Assembly: GCA_017646555.1 (NCBI GenBank)
Contig: JAGCMG010000056.1
Coordinates: 1 to 5,955 of the forward strand
Reading direction: 5' to 3'
Length of the DNA stretch: 5,955 nt
Source of the DNA: Clostridia bacterium
GTDB taxonomy: Bacteria; Bacillota; Clostridia; Christensenellales; Borkfalkiaceae
Shown here: positions 1 to 5,905 of the stretch, one piece after another
Layout: every line of letters begins with the position of its first letter
How positions within the stretch are numbered: the stretch's first letter is position 1
Notes under the pieces: model-generated
What the model was told of the DNA's origin: nothing
What the model saw: only the letters and a program-made list of their open reading frames with translations
The model's database searches: none
Position numbers and translations under genes: made by a program

Positions 1-507
1 AAGGGTTTGTTCTTTCATGTTAGCGAACATTTCAGGAGTCATAACGCCTAAAACTGCTAAACCTTCACCAGTTACAAGTGGGTCGCCCTTTTCGTCGTTT
101 TTGAAAGTACATTCAACGTAACCACCGTAGATTACAGTACCGTCTTTAATGTATTCACCGTATCTTCTTACAAAACTACCAGTTGCTACTAAACGACAAA
201 TAACTTCAAGACCATTACCACCTTGTGCTTTACCAAAGTTTTCAGCAGGAAGAACTTCCATAGTAGCGTTGTCGATATCAGCGCTTACGTAGTGGGTTTT
301 GATGCCTGCTTTCTTTAATAATTCAAAGTACATAATTGAAGTTTGAAGATTTGCTTTACCGATACCTGCGATAGTAAGACCAACAGAGTTTTCACCTGGG
401 TCGAACACACCGTCTTTACCAGTACAATCATCTTTAAACTTTAATAAAACGTTGCCGTTTTCAAGTTTGTATACGTCTTTAGTTTTGCCAGAATAAATTT
501 TTTCCAT
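1..507 (-). CDS. purC: SAICAR synthase (phosphoribosylaminoimidazole-succinocarboxamide synthase), N-terminal part
   Basis: This cytosolic enzyme of de novo purine synthesis joins CAIR and aspartate, using ATP, to give SAICAR. The visible 169 codons read open from an ATG at 507 to the window edge; the family is usually about 230-290 residues, so the 3' end lies outside. Seen in the sequence: the N-terminal nucleotide-binding segment YSGKTKDVY (residues 5-13), the early strand VLLKFKDD (20-27), the core motif EVICRLVATGSFVRRYG (101-117), and GDPLV (141-145), all in family order and spacing. The start is supported by a GGAG at 515-518, 7 nt upstream. It has its own promoter (541-569) and a leader of about 27 nt, with no visible purine riboswitch or PurR box. 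Neighbouring genes are not purine genes, so the rest of any pur cluster would lie beyond base 1. The family call is firm; only the C-terminal half is unseen. Confidence 0.93.
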   Translation of the reverse strand, partial: MEKIYSGKTKDVYKLENGNVLLKFKDDCTGKDGVFDPGENSVGLTIAGIGKANLQTSIMYFELLKKAGIKTHYVSADIDNATMEVLPAENFGKAQGGNGLEVICRLVATGSFVRRYGEYIKDGTVIYGGYVECTFKNDEKGDPLVTGEGLAVLGVMTPEMFANMKEQTL

Positions 508-540
508 AATATTTCTCCGTGAAATAAATTTTTCATATTT

Positions 541-569
541 ATTTTACACTTTTTCTTGCAATTTGTAAA
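541..569 (-). promoter_or_regulatory. sigma-A-type promoter of purC
   Basis: Reading on the minus strand, a -35 hexamer TTTACA (569-564) is followed by a 17-bp spacer and a -10 hexamer TAAAAT (546-541). Each matches the consensus at five of six positions. Transcription would begin near 534, giving a leader of about 27 nt with the ribosome-binding site at 518-515. This separates purC from the upstream gene ending at 601. Confidence 0.65.
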
Positions 570-600
570 CGATATTAAAATATTTTTTTAACTTTTTTTA

Positions 601-1683
601 TTAGTCGCCGATTTTTTTGAATTCGTACGGCTTTTTTGAGTTATCAAGACGATATTTCACGAAATTTACGCTCAATTCTTCAGGGTTATCCCAAATAGGG
701 TCAACTAACATAAATTCGCCGTTACCGATAGAATACGCACCCATATTACCTAATGGGAAATATATACCGTTACTACCGTTAATTTCTTCCCCGATATCTT
801 TTGCCGTTAAAACTTTACCCGTAAAGTTATCGTACCCTAAAAGTTTTTCTTCCTTGGCTTTTTTACAGCCGTCTATTACGAATAAGTCGTAGTTAGGATA
901 AATTTCCTTTTTGCCCCTATAAACGAAAACGAAATAGTCGCCCGTGTATTCGTCGTATTCTAAATTTTGTATACCGTAAGAAGTATTACCCGTAAAGAAG
1001 AAGTGTGTGTTTCTTGGTTCTTTCGGGCCTATTCTATGCATTGCCATTTGATTTAACGGCTTTGCAATTTCCCAAAAGTTTTCGTGGTCGTATTGTAAGA
1101 TAACTTGATAGTCGTTATCCGTTCTTTCGTTATCCGAATAAACACCGTAACAAACCGATAAATAGTACTTATCGTCGTCGCTACCAAAATCTTTACCTAT
1201 GGTAAGCCCGTCTATACCCGAACAACCGTGAATATGGCTTACCGTTTTTCCGTTATTAACCGTTTCCCCTTTATAATCGTCAACTACCTTTTTAAGATAA
1301 ACGGCGCGCATTATTCCATCTTTTTCAGCGTCCATACCGATACGGTCGATTTTATCCACGTCGAAAATAGCAATATAAAACGCGTCTTCTAAATTTTCAA
1401 CGCTAACGCCTTCGTTCGCTAATATACCCCTACCGATTTCGTCGTTTTTATATTCAAGCGAACAGTAAACCTTGCCGTCGGCATCACAAAAATCCATACA
1501 ACCTAAATGCCCGATAATGTTTTCTACCGAGCCTATAATATTTCCTTGCAAGTCCGTTTTAACAAACTTGGTCGTGAAAGAAAAGTATGCGTATTCTCTT
1601 TTTGTATCAATGCACGCGCCTTGACAGTGGCACTTTCCCCATTTACCTGAATATATGTTATTTGGAATTTTTTCGTTATACAT
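601..1683 (-). CDS. Conserved-type protein of unknown function with propeller-like repeats
   Basis: I cannot assign a function. The 360-residue protein has no signal peptide or membrane segment and should be cytosolic. It contains repeated units of the form Gly, a few hydrophobics, an Asp/Gly-rich turn, then a Tyr/Phe-rich strand: CQGACIDTKREYAYFSF (20-36), GCMDFCDADGKVYCSLEY (61-78), HGCSGIDGLTIG (152-163) leading to YYLSVCYG, GIQNLEYDEYTGDYFVFVY (237-255) and GAYSIGNGEFMLVD (315-328). This pattern suggests a beta-propeller, which is inference. Cysteines and histidines cluster as CHCQGAC (18-24), HLGC (59-62) and SHIHGC (149-154), so metal binding is possible. The frame is open back to a TTG at 1713, but that codon has no ribosome-binding site. 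The ATG at 1683, 4 bp after the MATE stop, is preferred and implies translational coupling. It is co-transcribed with the transporter and could sense or process its substrate; that link is speculative. Confidence 0.75.
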   Translation of the reverse strand: MYNEKIPNNIYSGKWGKCHCQGACIDTKREYAYFSFTTKFVKTDLQGNIIGSVENIIGHLGCMDFCDADGKVYCSLEYKNDEIGRGILANEGVSVENLEDAFYIAIFDVDKIDRIGMDAEKDGIMRAVYLKKVVDDYKGETVNNGKTVSHIHGCSGIDGLTIGKDFGSDDDKYYLSVCYGVYSDNERTDNDYQVILQYDHENFWEIAKPLNQMAMHRIGPKEPRNTHFFFTGNTSYGIQNLEYDEYTGDYFVFVYRGKKEIYPNYDLFVIDGCKKAKEEKLLGYDNFTGKVLTAKDIGEEINGSNGIYFPLGNMGAYSIGNGEFMLVDPIWDNPEELSVNFVKYRLDNSKKPYEFKKIGD

Positions 1684-1687
1684 AATT

Positions 1688-3148
1688 TTATGCTTTAACC
1701 TCCGATTTATCAAATTTTTCTATTGAATTTATTTCTCTTTCAAAACTTAATCGCCAACCGCCTTTAATCCAGCGCACGAAATATAAAACACCACGGAAAA
1801 CTTCGTCTACAGCAAAGCCTAACCAAAACGCGATAAGCCCTGCGTTTGCCCAACCGAAGCAGTTCTTAAACAAGAACATTAACGCCGTTCCAAGCCCTAC
1901 CGCGAACGCCCAGCAGGACAAGATTGACACTACCGTTGTATATCTAACGTCACCCGTAGCGTTAAGCCCATATTGTCCCATATGGTTCATACCACGGCCG
2001 AGTTCAACGATTATATCTATCCAAACGATTGAAGTTGACAACGCCAAAATTTCTGGTCCGTTAGGCATGCTTTGAGTAAACATATACTTTATAAGCGTAG
2101 GTCCACCAACAGCGAAAATTAACGAAAATACGAAGTTTGAGAAAATTACTATTCGCATGTTTTGGCGGTGCATCTTATCTGCTTTATCCAAGTCGCCCAT
2201 ACCACATATTCTACCTACCATAATAGAATTTGCTTGACCTATCGACCAACCGAATAAATAAACGAAATACACTAATTGAGATACGTAACTTTTAGCAAGC
2301 AACGCGCTCGTCCCTAAAAAACTTGCGCAAACCGAACCCGTAATCGTTGAAGAAATCGTATAAGAAATTGCCGCAATCGTAGCAGGCGCACCGATTTTAA
2401 AGATATTTTTAAGCCATTTGAAAGATATTCTAAAATCAAACGGCAATTTTTTAATTTTGAACACTATAACTACTATCGCTATATATGCCGTGTTAGATAC
2501 TGCCGGAGCAAAAATATAAATCCATTCTGGCGCAACAGATAAAGGAATTTTTATCCAGTACATTAATATTGCTTGCACGCTTGCTGAAACCGTACTCGTT
2601 ACGAAAGTACAAATCATGCCGATTTTCGTGTAACCGTAAACGCGTAGCGCGGCTGTAAGCGCGCGCAACCAAAACTGACAGGTTAAATCTATCATATGGT
2701 AGCGAAAGTAAGTTATACAAACGGATTGTTTATCTATCGTTAATTCCCCTAACCCGACAAATCCCAATAGTGGTTTAGCAAAGATTGCTAAAATAGCCGA
2801 GCATATCGCCGTCATAAGAAATAACCCAATCGTTGCCGTGCCGATAATTTCACCACATTCTTGAGTTTTACGCTTGCCCAAGTAAATACTGAGTATTATC
2901 GCCATACCCGTTGACATAAGCGTTAAAACCGTTGCAAACGGGCTTGCTAAATTGTTAGCAATCGTAGTGGCTTCAACCAAATAACCGGATGCGTAATTTG
3001 CTGACATTGAAGAACGAATTACACCGATTAAATGCATGCCAACATTTTCAATAAATAAAGGAAGAGCCAGTCCTAAAACCGACAATCTTCCTTTTACATC
3101 GTCAATTGATAATAAATTTTTGTCAATTATTTTATTAAGCCACTTCAT
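1688..3148 (-). CDS. MATE-family efflux transporter
   Basis: This integral membrane protein should export drugs, cations or metabolites in exchange for Na+ or H+. The 486 residues match the family length (about 440-490) and contain about 12 hydrophobic segments in two halves of six, with the second half starting near residue 250. Recognisable MATE features are LRVYGYTKIGMI (168-179), the second-half signature IGQANSIMVGRICGMGDLDKA (303-323) and LNATGDVRYT (395-404). The first-half loop around residues 38-60 (GMHLIGVIRSSMSANYASGY) lacks the usual Asp-Thr pattern of the NorM type, so substrate and coupling ion cannot be predicted. The start at 3148 has a weak GGTG at 3154-3157, 5 nt upstream. 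It is the first gene behind a consensus promoter and is followed after 4 bp by the unknown protein. The family call is secure; the substrate is unknown. Confidence 0.92.
   Translation of the reverse strand: MKWLNKIIDKNLLSIDDVKGRLSVLGLALPLFIENVGMHLIGVIRSSMSANYASGYLVEATTIANNLASPFATVLTLMSTGMAIILSIYLGKRKTQECGEIIGTATIGLFLMTAICSAILAIFAKPLLGFVGLGELTIDKQSVCITYFRYHMIDLTCQFWLRALTAALRVYGYTKIGMICTFVTSTVSASVQAILMYWIKIPLSVAPEWIYIFAPAVSNTAYIAIVVIVFKIKKLPFDFRISFKWLKNIFKIGAPATIAAISYTISSTITGSVCASFLGTSALLAKSYVSQLVYFVYLFGWSIGQANSIMVGRICGMGDLDKADKMHRQNMRIVIFSNFVFSLIFAVGGPTLIKYMFTQSMPNGPEILALSTSIVWIDIIVELGRGMNHMGQYGLNATGDVRYTTVVSILSCWAFAVGLGTALMFLFKNCFGWANAGLIAFWLGFAVDEVFRGVLYFVRWIKGGWRLSFEREINSIEKFDKSEVKA
1699..1703 (-). 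promoter_or_regulatory. Ribosome-binding site used for the start at 1683
   Basis: A GGAGG lies inside the last codons of the MATE gene, 15 nt before the ATG at 1683. This spacing is longer than the usual 5-9 nt. The MATE stop codon (1690-1688) sits only 4 nt before the ATG, so ribosomes ending on the transporter probably reinitiate here. The motif lies downstream of the alternative TTG at 1713 and so cannot serve it, which argues against that longer start. Confidence 0.5.
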
Positions 3149-3191
3149 AATTACACCATTTTTGGCGATTATTTTTGCGTTGTTTTACTAA

Positions 3192-3219
3192 ATTATACAA
3201 CCTTATAAATTATTGTCAA
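3192..3219 (-). promoter_or_regulatory. Consensus promoter of the MATE operon
   Basis: On the minus strand, a perfect -35 TTGACA (3219-3214) and a perfect -10 TATAAT (3197-3192) are separated by 16 bp. An A/T-rich stretch lies directly upstream and could act as an UP element. Transcription would begin near 3185, giving a leader of about 37 nt. I see no operator-like repeat over it, which suggests steady expression. Confidence 0.8.
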
Positions 3220-3247
3220 TACTTTTTACAAAATATTTTATAATTTT

Positions 3248-4087
3248 TTAGTCGTATTTTAATGGTATTTTATAAAATTCTTCGTATTTTGCTTTGACAA
3301 GTTCATAATTTTTATCACGCATTAAAGCAGTGTTTTCTTTATCCGTTAAATTTTTGTCAGGATAAATTGCAGGCATTACGTGCACGGTATACTTTTTCTT
3401 ATGAAAGCCCATTTCGTCGATTTCGTCTAAATCTTCAATCGTGGTAAAAGTTGGAACGACTGGCACGTTTGCTTTTACGGCGTATTTGAACGCGCCGTCT
3501 AAAAATGGACGTGGTTTTTTATAATTCCACCAAAGTGCTTTTTCTGGGTAAACTAAAACCGTGTCACCGTTTTTTAAGTATTTATCTATTGCGCGTGATA
3601 AGTTCATCATTGTCTTTAAGTTTGATGAAATTGGCAAAGTATCGGCGTACTTTAACAAAAACCCTATTACGCCCGGCATAAAATAGTTACCCTCTCTTAT
3701 AACGCGATAAAATTTACCTTTTCTTTTTGCCTCTTTTACGGCTTGCCATACTGCTACGTTTTCAAAAATTGAAAAATGATTGGCAGTAACAATCGCGCCA
3801 CCTTTAACTTTTGCAAGATTTTCAGCGCCGATAACCGTAACCTTAAAATCTTTTACCACTTTTTTTGCGCCGATTTTAGCGATTATATTTGCAAAAAACC
3901 TTTTTACTTTTGTCGAAAACTTTTTAAATTCATAGTCTACGTCGTTTGGCATTAAAGTTGTATACGGTGGGTCGATTTCTACGTCAAGGTTAAAAGCGTT
4001 ACCACCTAACTTTTCGTTTTCTTCTATTCTTTTTAAAACTTCTAAACGCTCAGCGCGTTTAACCTCGTTAATTTTTACCTTTTTCAT
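3248..4087 (-). CDS. PlsC-like lysophospholipid/1-acylglycerol-3-phosphate acyltransferase
   Basis: Members of this superfamily transfer acyl chains to glycerol phosphate or related lipids at the inner face of the membrane. In this 279-residue protein the catalytic block I is NHFSIFEN (103-110): His104 is present, but the usual Asp of the NHxxxxD motif is Glu109. Block III appears as VYPEKALWW (179-187) instead of the common FPEGTRS, and block IV as VPVVP (208-212). The first roughly 80 residues are charged, followed by FKVTVIGAENL, which leads into the catalytic domain; there is no strong membrane segment. The start at 4087 has a TAAGG 6 nt upstream that overlaps the stop codon of the glycosyltransferase gene, so translation is probably coupled. 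The pairing with a GT8 enzyme suggests a glycolipid, teichoic acid or other envelope substrate rather than bulk phospholipid, but this is inference. It is not named plsC because the acceptor is unknown. Confidence 0.87.
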   Translation of the reverse strand: MKKVKINEVKRAERLEVLKRIEENEKLGGNAFNLDVEIDPPYTTLMPNDVDYEFKKFSTKVKRFFANIIAKIGAKKVVKDFKVTVIGAENLAKVKGGAIVTANHFSIFENVAVWQAVKEAKRKGKFYRVIREGNYFMPGVIGFLLKYADTLPISSNLKTMMNLSRAIDKYLKNGDTVLVYPEKALWWNYKKPRPFLDGAFKYAVKANVPVVPTFTTIEDLDEIDEMGFHKKKYTVHVMPAIYPDKNLTDKENTALMRDKNYELVKAKYEEFYKIPLKYD

Positions 4088-4095
4088 AATATACC

Positions 4096-5025
4096 TTACG
4101 CTGATATGAATTTTTGTTTGCTATCGGTTATTTCTTTTGCAGTTGTTAATAATTTTTCGTTGCTTTTTAAATCATTTTCCATTTTAACAGCATCGTATAA
4201 TTGCCTTTTTAACTTTAACTTTGAATATAACTCGGTAAAATACGCATAGTGCCAAAAATGTTCTTCTAAGGTTATTCCTTTATAAAGCCAAGGTTTAGCA
4301 AACATATTATAATGTATGAGTTTTATTCCACTATGAACTTCACCCGATACGCTTGGCATAAAATTCCACTCGTCGCCTAAATATTTAACTTTTCCTAAAC
4401 AAAAAAAGTTTAAATAGTCTTGGTCGGGGGCTACCGTTAAAAAGTTGTATTTTTTAAGCGTTTTAATGAACTTTTCTTCTATTTGCTGGTTTCTAAAACC
4501 TTTTAAGTTCATTACTAACACGCCCGAATTAAAATAATCGCCTTTTTTAGTGCCGACAACTTCTTCGGTATAGCGAATAAAAATATCGCTTGATAAAACT
4601 ACTCTATCACTGACTGCGCCCACTAAATTATCACCTAAATCGACTTCGTATAACTTTGCGATATCGTCTAATAAAACTATATCGGCGTCAATATATATAG
4701 CCTTGTCGTATTCAGGAAACGCATTTGCGATAAACATACGATAAAATATTGATACGGTATAATAATCCCTTAAAGTTTTTTCAAGTTCAACTTTATGCTC
4801 TTTTATTTTATCGCTTAAATTAACGAAATTTATTTTTAAGTTTTCTTTTTCTTGTCTTAATAAAAGTTCTTTTGAACTATTAGAAAGTTCTTCGCTTAAA
4901 ACAATAATATTATATAAATATTTATCACTTGAATTCTTTTTAATCGATTCGATAGCGACGCTTAAAAAGGGTGCGTAGTTGTCATCGGAAGAAAAAAACA
5001 CGGGTATAACTTTTTGATTTTCCAT
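4096..5025 (-). CDS. Glycosyltransferase family 8 (GT8) protein
   Basis: GT8 enzymes are retaining glycosyltransferases that use UDP-sugars (often glucose or galactose) and Mn2+. The bacterial members mostly decorate lipopolysaccharide, teichoic acids or glycoproteins. Visible family marks in this 309-residue protein are the N-terminal VFFSSDDNYAPFLSVAIESI (9-28), the metal-binding DxD in YIDADIVLLD (111-120, Asp113 and Asp115), YFNSGVLVMNL (164-174), the DQDYLN motif (201-206) and the C-terminal IHYNMFAKPW (237-246). All expected catalytic-core motifs are intact. Residues 247-309 are Lys/Glu-rich and may form an amphipathic tail that holds the enzyme at the membrane. There is no signal peptide, so it acts in the cytosol. 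The start at 5025 has a good AAAGGAG, 6 nt upstream. It is first in an operon with the acyltransferase and divergent from the XRE regulator. Confidence 0.92.
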   Translation of the reverse strand: MENQKVIPVFFSSDDNYAPFLSVAIESIKKNSSDKYLYNIIVLSEELSNSSKELLLRQEKENLKINFVNLSDKIKEHKVELEKTLRDYYTVSIFYRMFIANAFPEYDKAIYIDADIVLLDDIAKLYEVDLGDNLVGAVSDRVVLSSDIFIRYTEEVVGTKKGDYFNSGVLVMNLKGFRNQQIEEKFIKTLKKYNFLTVAPDQDYLNFFCLGKVKYLGDEWNFMPSVSGEVHSGIKLIHYNMFAKPWLYKGITLEEHFWHYAYFTELYSKLKLKRQLYDAVKMENDLKSNEKLLTTAKEITDSKQKFISA

Positions 5026-5045
5026 AATTATCTCCTTTTTGCCTA

Positions 5046-5074
5046 ATTATAAAACTCAATTAATTTTAAGCCAA
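5046..5074 (-). promoter_or_regulatory. Promoter of the GT8-acyltransferase operon
   Basis: On the minus strand, a -35 hexamer TTGGCT (5074-5069, four of six matches) is followed by a 17-bp spacer and a perfect -10 TATAAT (5051-5046). Transcription would begin near 5039, so the leader is only about 14 nt and consists mostly of the ribosome-binding site. A GAGAATT copy (5075-5081) directly abuts the -35 on its upstream side, which suggests regulated use of this otherwise weak -35. Confidence 0.6.
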
Positions 5075-5081
5075 GAGAATT
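5075..5081. repeat. GAGAATT box next to the GT8 promoter
   Basis: This is a single copy of the 7-mer GAGAATT on the plus strand, the same core found three more times at 5135-5176. It touches the -35 hexamer of the glycosyltransferase promoter. Viewed with transcription it has the opposite orientation to the box that abuts the regulator's -35. It is a likely regulator half-site. Confidence 0.45.
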
Positions 5082-5132
5082 TTAAATATTACTTATCTCA
5101 ACCTTAAAAATCGCTGACGGGAATTTAAAAAT

Positions 5133-5178
5133 GCAATTCTCGCAAAATGAGAATTGTCTAATTTGGTGTGAGAATTGC
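5133..5178. promoter_or_regulatory. Putative operator array: inverted and direct GAGAATTG boxes
   Basis: Three boxes lie in 46 bp: GCAATTCTC (5133-5141, inverted), GAGAATTG (5149-5156) and GAGAATTGC (5170-5178). The first two form an 8-bp perfect inverted repeat with a 7-bp centre. The second and third are direct repeats 21 bp apart, about two helical turns, so they would lie on the same DNA face. The last box ends exactly where the -35 of the regulator gene begins. The array lies upstream of both predicted transcription starts, so it should act as DNA rather than as an RNA hairpin. The adjacent XRE protein is the likely ligand; this is inference from context. Confidence 0.6.
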
Positions 5179-5207
5179 TTGATTTAACGCGTTTTTAATG
5201 GTATAAT
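5179..5207 (+). promoter_or_regulatory. Promoter of the XRE regulator gene
   Basis: A -35 TTGATT (5179-5184, four of six matches) and a perfect -10 TATAAT (5202-5207) are separated by 17 bp. Transcription would begin near 5214, only about 3 nt before the ATG at 5217, so the message is predicted to be leaderless or nearly so. The -35 directly follows an operator-like box (5170-5178), consistent with autoregulation. Confidence 0.68.
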
Positions 5208-5216
5208 AGCCTTATT

Positions 5217-5810
5217 ATGAAAGATATTAAAGAAATCGTTGTAAATAATTTAATAAATTTAAGAAAAAACGCCAAACTTACGCAAATTGAACTTGCTGAA
5301 AAAATCGGCTACTCCGATAAGTCGGTTTCGCGTTGGGAACACGGTGAAGTTATGCCAGATATTGAAACGCTTTATAAACTTTCGCTTGTGTATGACGTGC
5401 CCGTTGCCGTTTTGTTTGAAGAAACTGTCGATATAAAGAAGGAACAACGCTCTCAAAAGCAAAGCACTAATAAACTTATTATAGCGCTTTTATCGATTAT
5501 TTCTATTTGGATTATCGCAACGGCAGTTTTCACTTGCCTTAAAACTTTTTTCGGTCTTGTCGCGTGGGAAATTTTTATTTTAGCCGTGCCTTGCTCTTTT
5601 TTACTTGGCATCATCTTTTCGGCGCTATGGAGTGGGAAAAAAGTTCTGTTTATTTGCATTTCTGCATTTGTTTGGACGATTATAACTTACTTTTTCTTAC
5701 AGTTTATTCAATTTAAAATGTGGCTATTATTCGTTATGGGCGTACCTATGCAAATAGCAATACTTTTAATTTATAATCTTCACTCTAATAAAGTAAAAAA
5801 ACTTAAATAA
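5217..5810 (+). CDS. Membrane-anchored XRE-family transcriptional regulator
   Basis: The protein has 197 residues in two parts. Residues 8-66 are an XRE/Cro-type helix-turn-helix: LRKNAKLTQIELAEKIGYSD contains the first HTH helices and DKSVSRWEHGEVMPDIETL the recognition helix and the conserved W-E-x-G-x-x-x-P-D stretch, followed by LYKLSLVYDVPVAVLFEE. After a short polar linker (72-86) come four hydrophobic segments, roughly 87-108, 114-137, 142-164 and 168-188, and a basic tail. It should bind DNA while held in the membrane; what the membrane domain senses is not evident. There is no Shine-Dalgarno sequence upstream of the ATG, and no downstream start would keep the HTH, so this start is well supported by exclusion. 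It is divergent from the GT8 operon, with boxes in between, and likely regulates both directions. It is followed by an intrinsic terminator, so it is probably monocistronic. Confidence 0.9.
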   Translation: MKDIKEIVVNNLINLRKNAKLTQIELAEKIGYSDKSVSRWEHGEVMPDIETLYKLSLVYDVPVAVLFEETVDIKKEQRSQKQSTNKLIIALLSIISIWIIATAVFTCLKTFFGLVAWEIFILAVPCSFLLGIIFSALWSGKKVLFICISAFVWTIITYFFLQFIQFKMWLLFVMGVPMQIAILLIYNLHSNKVKKLK

Positions 5811-5816
5811 ATTACC

Positions 5817-5843
5817 CCCCCGTTAATTCGGGGGTTTTTGTTT
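5817..5843 (+). terminator. Rho-independent terminator after the XRE gene
   Basis: A 6-bp perfect GC stem, CCCCCG (5817-5822) with CGGGGG (5829-5834), encloses the loop TTAATT and is followed by TTTTTGTTT. It begins 6 bp after the stop codon. The seven-C run (5815-5821) allows a slipped pairing. The other strand offers only a poor U tract, so termination is mainly for the plus strand. Confidence 0.88.
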
Positions 5844-5894
5844 AACTATTTTTTAATTGTTCATAATACTTTTATAAGTTACGATTATACTTTT

Positions 5895-5900
5895 AAGGAG
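5895..5900 (+). promoter_or_regulatory. Ribosome-binding site AAGGAG for the gene starting at 5906
   Basis: A strong AAGGAG lies 5 nt before an ATG at 5906. It is the main support for a gene that runs off the window. No well-spaced promoter stands out between the terminator and this site; TATACT at 5886-5891 could be a -10, but no good -35 is seen. Confidence 0.6.
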
Positions 5901-5905
5901 TTACT

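Noticed and set aside
508..600. Purine riboswitch or PurR box upstream of purC
   Set aside because: The predicted leader is only about 27 nt and no CCGAAC-type box or riboswitch-like helices are visible.
617..892. Open frame of 91 codons on the plus strand
   Set aside because: It is antisense to the 601-1683 gene, has no ribosome-binding site and no recognisable protein features; it is a shadow frame.
2493..2720. 75-codon open frame on the minus strand
   Set aside because: It lies fully inside the MATE gene in another frame; the MATE frame has clear family motifs across this stretch.
3228..3247. Possible terminator after the acyltransferase gene (AAAATATTTT palindrome)
   Set aside because: The stem is short and made only of A-T pairs, and the expected U tract is missing; it fits the A/T-rich region upstream of the MATE promoter better.
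5134..5156. Inverted repeat as an RNA terminator or attenuator hairpin
   Set aside because: It lies upstream of both predicted transcription starts and has no following U tract, so a DNA operator is more plausible.
5259..5659. Two minus-strand open frames opposite the XRE gene
   Set aside because: Both are antisense to a well-supported HTH-membrane protein and show no start signals or domain features.
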